Shown one piece after another: positions 19,101 through 31,100 of a DNA stretch of 59,519 nt; positions within the stretch are counted from its first letter, which is position 1; each line of letters opens with the position of its first letter. The notes under the pieces were generated by a model. The model ran no database searches and was not told the DNA's origin. It was given only the letters and a program-made list of their open reading frames with translations. Source of the stretch: Cytophagaceae bacterium (GTDB lineage Bacteria; Bacteroidota; Bacteroidia; Cytophagales; Spirosomataceae); the NCBI GenBank assembly GCA_027488335.1, contig JAIYBU010000206.1:1-59519 (forward strand), written 5' to 3'. The translations under genes were made by a program, and so were the position numbers.

Positions 19101-22100
19101 GCGGTAAAACAGCCGTTTCCTGCTTTGGTGGTAGTAACGGCACTGCCAGCATTGCAGCCACGGGGGGCATTGCTCCTTACACTTTTTCTAAGGATGGCAG
19201 CAATTTTCAGGCTTCGGGGGCTTTTGGTGGTTTCGCAGCGGGAACTTCGGTATTGACCGTCAAAGACAATGCGGGTTGTATCAAACCTATTTCAGTCGAT
19301 ATTTTACAACCCGCCCAAGCTTTGCAAGTGAGCATTGCTTCCCAAGTCAATCTAACTTGTTATCAAAATAATACGGGAAGTATTCAAGCGGTTTTGTCGG
19401 GGGGAACGAGTCCTTACCAATTTTCAAAAGATAATTCAACGTTCCAATCTTCGGGAACATTTACTACTTTATCGGCAGGAAATTATACCATTTATGGCAA
19501 GGATGCTAATAATTGCTCAACGAATATTGGCGTAACACTTACTGAACCAAGCAATACGACTATTTCTTTGCTTCAAAAACAAGATGTTGATTGTGCCAGT
19601 TATGCCACTGGGTTCTTCAAAGTGGGAGCTTCGGGTGGTACGGGTACTTTTACTTACAGTTTATCGGGAACGGATTTCAATGGCAATGGATTGGCTACCG
19701 CTGCCAATGGCAGTGGCTATTTCGATAACCTCAAAATAGGGAATTATGTGGTCAATTACAGAGACCAAAATTCTTGCTCAAAAGATTTTCCTGTGACGAT
19801 TATTGCCAAGAGTAGTCCCATTCGATTTGACATTGCCAAAACCCTACCAACGGATTGTGTGACGGGCAATGGAAGTATTGTGGTCAATAATGTGAGAGGG
19901 GGACAGGGAAATTATGTCTATCGCATTAGTAATCAAACATCGGCTTCGGGGAATAATAGTTTTACTAATTTACCCAATGGTTCTTATTACATTACCGTCA
20001 CCGATAATTTGTGTGCCTATACCGAAGCCGTGAATTTAGAGCTGCCCAATAGCATCAAGGCTACTTATACAATCAACCCCATCAGCTGTCAAATTCCAAC
20101 AGCCAATCTGAGCATTGACAATATTACTGGTGGTAATGGAGGCTATAGTTTGGCCATGGATGGTAGTAATTTTTCGGGCAATCGCACCTTCAATAATTTA
20201 TCACCCAATACTTACGCCATTACGATTCAGGATAGCCCCTTGTCCTGTAAAAGTGTGGTTAGCGTCGAAATCAAAGAGCAAAATCGAGCGGATTTGAAAG
20301 TATCGGCTTTGGGAAATATTTCTTGTTTTGGGGGCAACAATGGTTTTATCAATGCCTTCAGTGATAATAACATGGGACCCTTCAACTACGCCATCAATAA
20401 TGGCGGCTTTTCGTCAAATGGCAATTTTGGTAGTTTGAGTGCAGGAACCTACAAAATATCCGCCCAAACCCGCATTGGCTGTTTGGATAGTATTCGAGTA
20501 ACTTTGAGCCAACCGACACTTTTACAATCCAATATTACGCTGCAAAGCAATCTTTGTAACGGCGACCAAACGGGCAAAATTAGTATTGTCGGAACGGGCG
20601 GGGTGAGTCCGTACCAATATTCTTTGGATGGCACTAACTACCAATCGGGTAATGATTTTATAAACCTTTCGGCGGGGAATTATACCGTGACGGTCAAAGA
20701 TAACAATGGTTGTAGTTTTGCTCAAAACCCAACCCTGACCCAACCTACCTTGGTAACGACTGCTTCGAGTGTCCTGCAAGAGGTGTCGTGTTTTGCGGGA
20801 AGTGATGGCAAAGGACAAGTCATTGGTTCGGGGGGAACGCTTCCTTATACGTTCTCGATAGATGGTACCAACTTTGTGAGTACCAACGTTTTTGAGGGAC
20901 TAAAGGCCAACACCTACCAGTTTTGGGTCAAAGACGCCAATGGTTGTACCAAAACTTCGACCGTCATCACCATCACCCAGCCCACTCTACTGGTGCCTTC
21001 GGTGGCGGCTTTTAGCAATGCTCTTTGCAACGGCAGCAGCGATGGCACCATCACCTTGGCCGCTAAGGGTGGCACGAGTCCGTATCAATATTCTAGGGAT
21101 AATAGCACCTACCAGAACGCCACACTCTTGACGGCTTTTCCAGCGGGAAACTTTACGGTCTATGTCAAAGACAGCAAAGGTTGTGTCAAAACCACCACGC
21201 AAGCCATTGACCAACCCGCTCCTTTGTCTTTGAACTTGGTGTCCAAAAGTGATTTGACTTGTTTTGAGAACCAAACGGGAAAACTGGAAGTAGGCATCAA
21301 TGGCGGTACCCAACCTTACCGTTATTCGCTGGATAATACTACGTTTCAATCATCCCCCATTTTTACGAATCTCAAGGCTGGGACCTACAATGTCACGGGA
21401 AAAGATGTCAATAATTGTACGTTTTTGCTCAGTACAAGTTTGTCAGAACCCGAATTGCTAAAGGCCAGTTTTACGGTCAAGACCAATGATTGTTATGGTG
21501 ACCAAACGGGCAAAATCAACACCTTTGCCTTGGGGGGAACCACACCTTATGAATACGCTCTGAATAAGCAGACTTTCCAAACGGGCACTGAGTTTAATCA
21601 ACTCTTTGCGGGGAATTATCTGATGACGGTTCGGGATAAGAACGCCTGTATTTATACCCAAAATGTGGAAGTGAAACAACCCGATGAGTTGAAGCTATTT
21701 CCCATCAACCAAGATTTGATTCGTTGTTTTGGGGAAGCCAATGGCTCCATATTGATTAATACCACGGGCGGAACACCTAATTTTATTTATTCGTTGGATG
21801 ATAAAATCTACGAAGATAAACCGCTCTTTCTGAACCTAAAAGTTGGTACCTACCAAATCTATGTCAAAGATGCGAACCAATGTTTCAAGAAGACGGAAAT
21901 TACGTTGAAAGAACCCGACAAGCTGCTCATGAGCCTTGTCAAGCAAGCCAATCCTTTGTGTGCGGGGGAAGCAAATGGTATCATCGAAGTTAAGGCCGTG
22001 GGAGGCAATGGAGGCTATACTTTCATTCGAGATAACATATCGAAGAACCAAACGGGACTTTTTGAGGGACTCAGTCAAGCGGAATATACGTTCAAGGTTT

Positions 22101-23227
22101 TGGATGCCAAACAATGTGAAGACAATATCAAAAGTGTGTTATTGAAGTGGCCAACACCTTTGAGTGCAACAGAAGAGAAAGTGGTAACCCCTGCTTGCGT
22201 GGGGGATGCCAATGGAGCCATTACACTTTCGATGAAAGGCGGAACCCCACCCTATAAGGCTCAATTCCAGCAAACTATCACACCACTGACGGATGCAATA
22301 GTTTTTGATAAACTGATTTCGGGTACGTATGCGATTGCTCTGCAAGATGCCAATGGTTGTCAGCTCCAGACCTCGGTTAAAGTGCCCGTGCCTGACAAGC
22401 TCAATGCCATTGACTTTACGAGTTTACTACCCAAAGAAGTATGTAAAGGGCAACAGTTGATACTCAACGCCAATAACCCGAATCAGACGGTTCAGTGGTA
22501 CCTGAATGGCTCAGTGATTCCTTTGGCAGATGTGGTATTTAAAGAAAGCATTCAACTCAGCAAAGACCAACAAACCTTGACGACTTCAGTGGCGGGTATG
22601 TACAGTGTGTCGGTCAAAAATGCTTCGGGTTGTGAAGTAAAGGCCGCCTATGAACTCGTCAATAATGACAAGGCTTTGAAAGCGGATTTCTTATTGCCCG
22701 TGCAAGTATTTGTTGGTGATGAAGTGGTGGCATTGGACATCACCAAACCGATTCCTGATAAGGTAATTTGGACATTACCCGCCGAAGCTGACAAGATGGA
22801 AGAAAATATCAAACGCATCAAGTTTGCTTTTGTCAATGAAGGGGACTATGTGGTTCAGATGCAAGCCTTTCTGGGCGACTGTATCACCCTTGTCAAGCAT
22901 GATATTAAGGTTTTCAAACTCGAAGATGTTGACGAAACAGACCCCCGATTGGGTTATGATAAGACCAAACTCATCAGTAAGGTGGCAGTTTCTCCGAACC
23001 CCAACTATGGAAAGTTTAGTGTCACGGTGGATTTGGTGCGAGCCAAACCCATTGAAGTGAGTTTGGTGCGGGCTTCTTCGGGGCAAACGGTCTATAAAAC
23101 AACGCTGAGTGAGGCCAAACAACAACACATCTTGGACATGGATGTGAAAGTGAAGTCAGATAATTACCTGCTCATTGTCAGAAGTGAAGATTCCGTCAAC
23201 CAAACAAGGATTGCCATCATTGATTAG
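16118..23227 (+). CDS. Giant SprB-repeat adhesin with T9SS sorting tail
   Basis: The 2369-residue protein has a signal peptide ending ASAQ near residue 26, a beta-rich N-terminal domain of about 340 residues, then 22 tandem SprB-type repeats (roughly residues 370-2090). The repeats follow the pattern SCFGGsdGSI, GGtpPYqYSkDG, F..L.aGtYt..vkD..GC and QPt. The C-terminus (from about residue 2283) has the type A sorting signal VSPNPNYGKFSV and ends in a short strand, so the protein should be secreted through the type IX system and attached to the surface. SprB itself is the gliding adhesin of Flavobacterium; here the copy is beside a toxin locus. GC is visibly higher than in neighbouring AT-rich genes. 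Confidence 0.92.
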   Translation: MFLRPLLWLLLLVGVFGASTHGASAQNKLYLPPIKYTATGATAFNQVCYQADGIQFWVNNVKWVRGVDYTEDFCAYGICKINFDFGKLKPGDTFEVRDACGSVAATRTVEDDYVYVEVPNGSSYSGNGIGSTDESAPYGRLSSPVYVGKCEPININAHGLHKYNIYVGTSSFGASYTSGKFLINGNPLNSGIVGADLQGSVNPIAYSINGNGSITYNGGVAFSSYANFSGRSPFSLEYQHNGVLPFDVQEVTMGAIGFRMRNNNTVNIKEYTYNGTIESTETGNFSASTFKITYDGANFKFYIDNVLKKTVARSVVYTSSSGSISNGGVLPYGTGVTWQPSNSGSQWVGVIVDGVLNTRQQFSVADDMSISESVVNVACNGGSTGSITVNVNGGKSGFLYAKNGGAFQSSNVFGGLSAGNYSIKVRDASGCETTKAITVSENAALNFSSATKNNANCVGENNGSITLNGSGGIGTLQYGINNANYQTSNTFSNLGAGTYTFWLKDAAGCTKSLSESIGINSTLSATVSSQDVSCFGGNMGSITITSAGSPSGAVQYSIDGTNFVAGNVFTGLSASTYTVKVKDNLCTVNVASQVITQPSDLSINPDIQSISCFGGSDGSITLNTSGGTPAYQFSKDGTTYVNSNVFANLGVNNYKFWVKDTKGCIKESAILSITQPTVLSVGIDTKVDVLCNGANTGVVKLKVNGGTKAYQFSKDGTTFQADSSFTALTAGTYTFTLKDAKGCTQTTTSSILQPTAIVISSPVVTNLTCNGDNSGQVVVSATGGVGPYTFSKDNSTYQSSGTFSALAANTYTIYAQDSKACRVSINTTVSEPSLVSAAITITHNLCHADQTGRIVAVGSGGTPNYQYSKDGINFVASGIFGTLSAGSYAIQTKDSRGCLNSQTVTVNQPTVLTATPSITKHVTCFGGNDGSIHVLAGGGTSPYTYSSNDTAYKSGANFSFAIGTYSFWVKDANGCIKTTGSLTLTQPTDIVPSVSGKTAVSCFGGSNGTASIAATGGIAPYTFSKDGSNFQASGAFGGFAAGTSVLTVKDNAGCIKPISVDILQPAQALQVSIASQVNLTCYQNNTGSIQAVLSGGTSPYQFSKDNSTFQSSGTFTTLSAGNYTIYGKDANNCSTNIGVTLTEPSNTTISLLQKQDVDCASYATGFFKVGASGGTGTFTYSLSGTDFNGNGLATAANGSGYFDNLKIGNYVVNYRDQNSCSKDFPVTIIAKSSPIRFDIAKTLPTDCVTGNGSIVVNNVRGGQGNYVYRISNQTSASGNNSFTNLPNGSYYITVTDNLCAYTEAVNLELPNSIKATYTINPISCQIPTANLSIDNITGGNGGYSLAMDGSNFSGNRTFNNLSPNTYAITIQDSPLSCKSVVSVEIKEQNRADLKVSALGNISCFGGNNGFINAFSDNNMGPFNYAINNGGFSSNGNFGSLSAGTYKISAQTRIGCLDSIRVTLSQPTLLQSNITLQSNLCNGDQTGKISIVGTGGVSPYQYSLDGTNYQSGNDFINLSAGNYTVTVKDNNGCSFAQNPTLTQPTLVTTASSVLQEVSCFAGSDGKGQVIGSGGTLPYTFSIDGTNFVSTNVFEGLKANTYQFWVKDANGCTKTSTVITITQPTLLVPSVAAFSNALCNGSSDGTITLAAKGGTSPYQYSRDNSTYQNATLLTAFPAGNFTVYVKDSKGCVKTTTQAIDQPAPLSLNLVSKSDLTCFENQTGKLEVGINGGTQPYRYSLDNTTFQSSPIFTNLKAGTYNVTGKDVNNCTFLLSTSLSEPELLKASFTVKTNDCYGDQTGKINTFALGGTTPYEYALNKQTFQTGTEFNQLFAGNYLMTVRDKNACIYTQNVEVKQPDELKLFPINQDLIRCFGEANGSILINTTGGTPNFIYSLDDKIYEDKPLFLNLKVGTYQIYVKDANQCFKKTEITLKEPDKLLMSLVKQANPLCAGEANGIIEVKAVGGNGGYTFIRDNISKNQTGLFEGLSQAEYTFKVLDAKQCEDNIKSVLLKWPTPLSATEEKVVTPACVGDANGAITLSMKGGTPPYKAQFQQTITPLTDAIVFDKLISGTYAIALQDANGCQLQTSVKVPVPDKLNAIDFTSLLPKEVCKGQQLILNANNPNQTVQWYLNGSVIPLADVVFKESIQLSKDQQTLTTSVAGMYSVSVKNASGCEVKAAYELVNNDKALKADFLLPVQVFVGDEVVALDITKPIPDKVIWTLPAEADKMEENIKRIKFAFVNEGDYVVQMQAFLGDCITLVKHDIKVFKLEDVDETDPRLGYDKTKLISKVAVSPNPNYGKFSVTVDLVRAKPIEVSLVRASSGQTVYKTTLSEAKQQHILDMDVKVKSDNYLLIVRSEDSVNQTRIAIID

Positions 23228-23240
23228 TCCATCGCAGCAT

Positions 23241-25100
23241 ATGAAAAAGATAGTCATTCTATTCAATATCTTAGTTTTTGTAGCCACTGTCCTACAAAAA
23301 AGCCATGCCCAAGACTTGGAAAAGTTAAAGAACTTTCGGGTGAAAGACCTTTTTAATGGAGGTATCAAAGTCAATGGGGGCATCACGGCTAATCATACTT
23401 ACTACAATGCTTGGGGCATTGCGGATAGACAAGTGCCACTGAACTTTTTGTACAGCGGCAATCTGACCTTGGATATTTTGGGTAAAATAAAAATGCCTGT
23501 GCAGTTTAGTTTTTCTAATCAAAATGTCCGCTTTGCTCATCCTTTTGATAGAAATTACCGATGGGCGGCATCCCGTTTTACTCAACCTTTTAATCGTTTG
23601 GTTTTGAAACCCACTTACAAAGCTTGGACGTTGCATATCGGTACTTGTGCCTTGAATTTTTCTCCTTATACACTGGCGGCTCATCGCTACGATGGGATTG
23701 GAGTGGAGTATAAACCTAAAGGCAAAGATGCCACAAAGGCTCAGTTTTACGGAGGTTTGATGCTGGGTCATCTAAAGAAGGCGACTCGACTGGATACTGC
23801 TTTCACCGTTCGTAACAACCAGCCTTCTTTTAAGCGTTTTGGTGTGGGGGTGATGCTGGGCATAAAAAAAGAAAAAGATGCGGCCGAGCTTATTTTATTT
23901 ACGGCTAAAGACCAGTACCATTCCTTGCCTTATTCGTTAGATGCCCAACGCATTTTTCCGCAGGCCAATGTGGCAACCTCACTTAAACTCAAAAAGGGCA
24001 TTGGCAAACAACTCAGTATTCAATCGGAAATCGCTCTTTCGGGCATGACCACCGATATGCGGGCAACGGAAGGAGCCAGACAAAAAACATTTTTGAATTC
24101 GTATGCGGGTTTATTACCCCTCAATGCTTCCACCACTTACAGCAAAGCTATTCGTTTGGGAATGGATTACAAAGGCAAGGGTTTTACGAGTGGGGTGGAA
24201 TATAACCGAGTAGACCCCGAATACCGTACTTTGGGAGCGTATTATTTCAACAATAACCTCGAAAATATCACGGCTAAAGTAGCTACACAAATCAAAAAAG
24301 GTAAAGTTTCTATCAATGGCAATGTAGGTTTGCAACGAGATAATTTGAATAAAGATAAACTACAAACCCTCAGTCGATTCGTGGGGATGGCCAATGTGGC
24401 TCTCCAACCCTCGGAAAAAACAAGTCTGAATTTCTCGTATTCCAACTTTTTGAGTTATTCTAACCTTCGTTCAAGTTTTGAGTATTTGACTCAAATTACA
24501 CCTTATGATGCCCTCGATACGCTGAATTTTCGACAAATCAACCAAAACATCACGGCTATGATGAATTTCGCTTTGCCGTCGGCATCGGAAGACATTAGCA
24601 AGAATTTGGCTATCAACTTGATTTATCAAAATGGCAATGACCAACAAGGTGGACAAGATAATTCCGTGAAACTCTATAATCTTTCGGCCAATTATGGCTA
24701 TGGTATCAAGAGTCAAAAACTCAATTTGGCAGGAGCGATGAATGTGAGTAAAAATGAGGTGGCTTCTTTCAATGATTTGATGTGGGGGCCTTCGCTGACA
24801 TTGAGCAAAGAGTTTAAAAATAATCTAAGTAGTATGATGGGCTTCATGTATAGCAGTTCGATGGCTCAAGGAAAAGCCGTGAACACTATTCTTAGTGGAC
24901 GATTAGGCTTGAGTTATGCCATCCAAAAGAAACATAACTTGACCTTGAACATCATTTATTTAGATAAACAAAGTTTTTCTGACAACCGAAGGCCCCAAGG
25001 CTACAGCCCTCCTTCGTTTCAAGAACTGACAGCTACTTTAGCTTATGCGTATCGCTTTACACATGCTCTAAGTCCGAAAGCAAAGGCTGCAAAAAAATAA
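23241..25100 (+). CDS. Outer-membrane beta-barrel-like protein
   Basis: I chose the ATG at 23241 because it opens a signal peptide (MKKIVILFNILVFVATVLQK, cleavage after SHAQ); the upstream in-frame extension overlaps the adhesin gene. The mature chain of about 600 residues shows alternating beta-strand pattern and many aromatic strand ends, with GGITANHTYYNAWGI near the start, as in Bacteroidetes outer-membrane barrels. It is longer than PorP/SprF proteins (about 310 residues) and I cannot place it in that family with certainty. It lies 13 bases downstream of the SprB-type adhesin and 50 bases upstream of the giant toxin. A role in exporting or anchoring one of these is an inference from position. 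Confidence 0.7.
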   Translation: MKKIVILFNILVFVATVLQKSHAQDLEKLKNFRVKDLFNGGIKVNGGITANHTYYNAWGIADRQVPLNFLYSGNLTLDILGKIKMPVQFSFSNQNVRFAHPFDRNYRWAASRFTQPFNRLVLKPTYKAWTLHIGTCALNFSPYTLAAHRYDGIGVEYKPKGKDATKAQFYGGLMLGHLKKATRLDTAFTVRNNQPSFKRFGVGVMLGIKKEKDAAELILFTAKDQYHSLPYSLDAQRIFPQANVATSLKLKKGIGKQLSIQSEIALSGMTTDMRATEGARQKTFLNSYAGLLPLNASTTYSKAIRLGMDYKGKGFTSGVEYNRVDPEYRTLGAYYFNNNLENITAKVATQIKKGKVSINGNVGLQRDNLNKDKLQTLSRFVGMANVALQPSEKTSLNFSYSNFLSYSNLRSSFEYLTQITPYDALDTLNFRQINQNITAMMNFALPSASEDISKNLAINLIYQNGNDQQGGQDNSVKLYNLSANYGYGIKSQKLNLAGAMNVSKNEVASFNDLMWGPSLTLSKEFKNNLSSMMGFMYSSSMAQGKAVNTILSGRLGLSYAIQKKHNLTLNIIYLDKQSFSDNRRPQGYSPPSFQELTATLAYAYRFTHALSPKAKAAKK

Positions 25101-25150
25101 ACATCCAATCATTTTGATGCTTAGGTATCAAAAAAGACATACGAATATTT

Positions 25151-28100
25151 ATGAGGATTTTTACTAACATACCATCCATTACCAAGTTTTTCAGAACATT
25201 TTTAACACTTTTGGTTCTTATGCTTTCAACCGAGGCATGGAGTCAGAATTACCCCGTTACTTGTACGCCCATTGTCAAGCCGAGTTATTCGTTGAAATGG
25301 TCAGAGATTAGTACCAATAATGAGATGTTCAAAGTGCATTTATTGCTCAAAGACCTGACCAAACCTGCGGTGGATGTGTATCTAAAAATCCGTTTATCGG
25401 GTGTTGGGGTCGATATTCGCACCGTGGATGGCTTTATTCCGAGTCAGACCATCAAACTGATTCCTGGAGAATCAAGAATGCTAACCGCCAGTGATTTAGC
25501 CGAGTATCTCAATATCTCTAATATAGTTGTGGATGGGGTGGACATCAGTACTTTATATAATGGTGGACGCTTGCCCGAAGGGCTCTATACTTGGACGGTC
25601 GAAGCCTACGAGGTTGACCGTAATCGACAGGTATCGAATACAGGAATGGCTTTGATGAATGTTTTCAAAAACTATCCGCCTATCATCAATATACCACAGG
25701 ATGGAGCTGTTCTACCCCTCACTACACCCCAAAATGTTTTGTTTTCTTGGACCAGCCGCAGCACAGCTTCCTTGAATGCCGCCCAAGGCAAAACCTATAA
25801 ACTTAGAATTTACCCTCTAACCGATGGCGATGATGACCCCAATATGGTAGCCAACAGTGGCATTCAACCGATTGAAATTACTACTACTACCCCTTATTTC
25901 AGCTACGGAGCGGGGAACATTCCGCTTGAAAAGGGTAAACGTTATGCCGTACAAGTACAAGAAGAAGATGCCAATGGTGCCGATGAGTATGAAAATGAGG
26001 GAAAAAGTCAAGTGGTTACTTTTAGCTACGGGAAGCCCTGCGTAGCTCCCGAAGGTATGGTGATTAATCCGATTGGCAAAGGAAGAGTGGAGTTGACCTG
26101 TGAAGCCAGTGCCGAAGATGCTGAGACCTACCCTATCACGGCTTGGTATAAAACCCCAGATGCTAAGATTTGGAATTCTGTACCTTTCAATGGTAACAGT
26201 GCTGTCATTAGTGGATTGAAAGATAAAACAGACTATGAGTTTAAACTAAGTTCGGCTTGTGGGGATAATACCAACACTATGGCTGCACTTAGAGCGGGAG
26301 ATATTGTACCTTCGGGTGACCCAAGTACTGAACCAGAAACATTTACCATCGATGATTCGGAGTTTGATGAAGAAGAACCTGAAATCTTAGAACCTACTAT
26401 CCTTGACCCTTATACCATTGGTATAGAAATCAATGCCGATGGTACGCCAAGACCTGTGGAGACAGTTAATGAGGTATTGACAAAAATCATTAAACCCGTG
26501 TGTGTTAATAACTTTGATGCCTACGAAAGTTGTAGTCCTAATCACCCAGCCGCACAAATTCCAACAGGAACAATACCTTTAGCTTCTTTAGCAGTAGGCG
26601 ATGTTTTGGGTATTTATGATTATGCTGTTTTGGTTACAGAGGTTTCTGGTGGAACAGCCTTAGCTGGCAAAGGTTTGGTAAAGTTACCTTTCCTTGACAA
26701 TGCTTTTATGGCAGTCGAATTTAAAGGGATAAAGGCATGGAAAACAGACGACCCAAATGCCAAAGGCGGTTGTGTGTATGATGTTCCTGAGAATGGCTTC
26801 CGAACACGCCCAATCAACCAAAGGGACTTGGAAAACGAAAAGGTAGATGCTGTTTCAAAAATCATCAAACTAACTGACCCTACGGTATTTCATGGCAATT
26901 TGGATAAAGCTATCAAAGAATATGTTAGCCTCACTCCCCCCCCGACAACTACTCCCACAACTCAACAAAGACAAGATTTGGGTGTGATTGCCAAAGGTAT
27001 TTCGGTGGCTACAAGCAATTGGAAAGACAAATTTACAGAAGCCTTTTCTGCGGGCGGCGTTCCGCATGATAGCAACCCAAAAATAAAGGAAATAATAGAT
27101 GAGATGGACGGTATCATTAATCAATTGAATACTGATATTCCAAACATCAAAAACGGACCAAGTTATCCGTCTATCCCAAATCTGAAAGAAAAAATTGATG
27201 CCATTATTGAGAAAATAAAGGTATTACAGCAAGAAAACACGCCTAAACCACCAAGAATACAAAATGTATTGGCGACCAATATTGGCTACAATGATGCCAC
27301 CCTCACTTGGCAAGGCGACCCACGTTTTACGAAATACGTAATTAGCTATAAAACCGCCGATGGTGGGGAATTGCTTGAAACGGTAACAGGAAACCGCTTG
27401 CAACTCAAGAATCTGAGAGAAAAAAGCCAATATGGTTTTAAGATTGAAGGCTATGTGGGTGATGATGTGGTGGATAAATACGGGGTAGGGTTATTTGATA
27501 CTCAAAAGTCATCCAATCCTACTCCTACTAATGTAAGGTATAGCTTACAATCCGATGGAACTGTTTTACTTGAATGGGATTATCCAAAAGAATATGGTTA
27601 TACCATAGAGGTAAGAATTAAGGATAAAAATGGAAATGAAAAATTATATTTTACAAATCCACAAAGTCCAAAAGTTAATATTGGTAAACTAATATCAGGA
27701 GATATTTATTCATATAGCATATATGTACCAAAATACAATACATCTGCAACTGGAGTAATCGACATTAAATGTAGTCAATTTAATTTAACTTCTTCTGCTA
27801 AAATAATAGAATTAGGTCAGTCTGTGACCCTAACTGCCAGTGGTTGCCCAAATGATGATGTAGAGTGGTCTGATACACCATTTATTAATCTACGAGGTAG
27901 AATTTATACTACAAAGCCGAGTGGAGAAAGAACCTATACCGCATATTGTAAACCATTAGATTGTTCAAAATCTATCACTATCGGTGTAACAAGTACAGAT
28001 TGCTCAGATATAAGTTTTAAAATTAATGACCCAATATATTATGATAGCTTTTGGGCAGCCAATTTTACTGTTGCAGGTTGTGAAGGTGGTAATGTATATT

Positions 28101-31100
28101 GGTCTGCTTGCGAAAAGTGTACGCCAACTTATACCTATCAAAATAATACTTTTGCTATCAATGGTCTTGGAACAACACCTATAACTTTTTATGCTAAATG
28201 CGTCAAAACTATTAATGGGGTTACTAAAACATGTTTTGATTCTTATCCATTAAAATCTACCAAAGACTGCATATTTGAAAAATTAGAAATAACATCCAGC
28301 TTCAAAAAAATAATAAAAGGCACCAGTCTCTCTCTTACCATTGTAGGTTGTTCAAATGGAACAATTAAATGGGAGCATAATGGGCAAAATATTAGACAGT
28401 TAGTTGTAAGCCCTACTGAAAAAACAAATTATGCAGTTACTTGTACGCCAAACGACTCAAAATGTAATACCGTAAGAGCAGCAATCACAATTGATGTAAT
28501 TGAACTGGATTGCAATAAATTTATAATTAGCCCTTTCAACGAAATCTTTGAAAACATTGACCCTGTAATACTAAAAGCAAGCGAATGTTTAGGTACTTTA
28601 ACTTGGTCGAATGGTAGTAATGCAACGAGTATTTCAGTGATACCAACTACCGAAGCCCAAAAATATAGTGTTACCTGTAAGATTGATGAAACCCGCCAAT
28701 GTTCGGCATCTTCAACTGTAACTTTTGTTCCGCCTAATTGTAATAACTTTAAAGTTAGCAGCAAACAAGATAGCTACAATAATGTGGTTCTGAGTGCGAT
28801 TGGATGTTCTGGTGAAGTAACATGGAACAAAGGCTTAGGAAAAGGAGCGACTATCAATATTAAATTAGATGTAACCACAACTTATACAGCAACTTGTTCA
28901 AGCACCAAATGTTCTAACCCTGTTACGGTATTCATTGCACCTAAGGCCGTACAATGCCCAACATTCTCGGTATCTCCAGTGTCTGAAACTGCCGATAAAT
29001 ATAGTAATGTTACCATTACCGCTAATAATTGCACAGGTAAATTAAAGTGGGATACAGGAGAAATAAGCAACTCAATAACCGTTAGGGTAGAATCAGAAAA
29101 AACATACAAAGTTACTTGCGAAGCAGATGGTTTTACTAACATTCAATGTGCTGTTGTAAAACCATCTTTTACACTGAATACACAATGTACAAATAATTTT
29201 AAGCTTTCTGCTTCTGATTATAACTACACTGAATCAGATACAAAACCTATTACATTATCAACCAGTGGTAATTGCAGTGGTACTGTTTCTTTTTCATCAG
29301 GGTCAAATCTTGTTAGGCCACAATTAAATTCTACTTATTATGCAATTTGCGATGATGGGAATAAATACTGTACTTCAAACACTGTAGCAATCAATGTTTT
29401 AACATGCAATAATATTTATAATCGGAATGGCAATTTCGATTCTGAAATAAGAGATAATTTTGATAAAACAAAGAAAATTGTTACGGTTTCTAACTGTATT
29501 GGATTAATTACATGGGGAGGACGTTCACAAAGTTCTAACACTTTTGAGGTTAATATTCCCGCAGAACTCACTACCTATACATTAGGTTGCACCAGACCAT
29601 TATGTACTAAAAGTATTACATTAGAGGGCTTTTGTGAAGATTTTACAGCAAATATTGTAACTCCAAGTAGTGTTTCCGCTATTGGGTCTTCTGAAAAAAA
29701 GACAACTTTTTATAACAGCCTAAACCAACCCCGAACAATCTTCACTGTGGGATGCCCTACTGAAAACCTCTCATGGAAAGATATGGATGGTAATACTATT
29801 TACGAAAATTCTGTCCTCAGAAATTACGATATTATTCGTGTATTTTGTAGAATTAACAATAGTGACTGCGTAAGAACAATCAATCTCAAATCATCGCCAA
29901 GCAGTACAAATGTTCGTACCACTACCCAACAAACCACTACCACTCCTATTATAGATAATACCAAAACCTACGCTGCCATCATAGCCGACGAAAGTGCAGC
30001 CGCCGAATGTACTACTTGCAATTCATGCAATATCGCACTCAATAAAGGAATGTCGATTTTCTTGAAGCCATTGATAAGCGATATTATCAGTCAAACTGCC
30101 GTAGGCAAAGATGTCAACGGAAATTATACAACTGCAAGCGTAAAACAGTTTTTAGAACATTTGATTACAACCCTAAAAAATAACGCTAAACTAAGTAGTG
30201 TGACGTTCCCGACCGACCTTACGGTAATAGCCCAAAGTTTTGTGAGCGACCAAAACATCGAAAGACTCGTCAACCAACTAACAGTTAGTATTACGGGTAA
30301 TATTTGTACTACTGAATTTAATTCTAACATACTTAGCACATACAGCAGTGTAGCAAATACTTTGCTACCGCTCATAAAACCGCCAACATTAGTACTAAAT
30401 GCCACACCAACTAATGCCTCGTGCAGCCAAAACAATGGCAGTGTCAATGTTTCAGCCACTGGTGGAGTACCTCCTTATGAATATAGTAAAGACGGCATAA
30501 ACTACCAAACCAGCCAATGGTTTAGAGATTTGGGAGCAGGCACATATACGCTTAACGTGAGAGATTATTTAAAGGTAATTGCAACCACAACAGCTATCAT
30601 TGAAAATGACGATAACGATACCGAAGTAGTCGGGAATTTTATCATTGTAGAAGCCAATGCTCGAATTGGTGCAAGCTCAAGAGTAGTTGTACAGTATGAT
30701 GCCAATTATTTGCCTACAACGATTATGCTAAAAGGCATGACCGCCAGAGTAGAGGGTAACTTACTTAATATTACAGCTGTTGAAAAAAAAAAAAAAAAAA
30801 AATGGCTGGATAAATATTATATGTTATTCAGTAAAAATAACCCTAATCAATTTACTGGATTCTACAAGCAAGAATATTACGAAAATCCCGAACAAAAGCC
30901 ATGTACGATTCTTTCAACTCGTAAAATTAATTGCAAACCCTCATGTGTGGAAGGGCATTTGCCACGGGATTTCTACCGAACTGGTCATAAGTTCTTCGAA
31001 GATTTGCTGGGTAATGGTAAGTTTATTAACCATTATGCCTCCAACGCCGAAGGTGATAAACTCATAGACGATATTGATATTTTGGTAGAAGAAATGATGT

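Noticed and set aside
23241..25100. Canonical PorP/SprF protein
   Set aside because: At about 620 residues it is twice the usual length and the family's start pattern is not clear, so only a barrel-like call is made.
30780..31067. Separate small gene starting at the A-run
   Set aside because: It is the out-of-frame shadow of the giant toxin gene; the main frame is open and protein-like on both sides.
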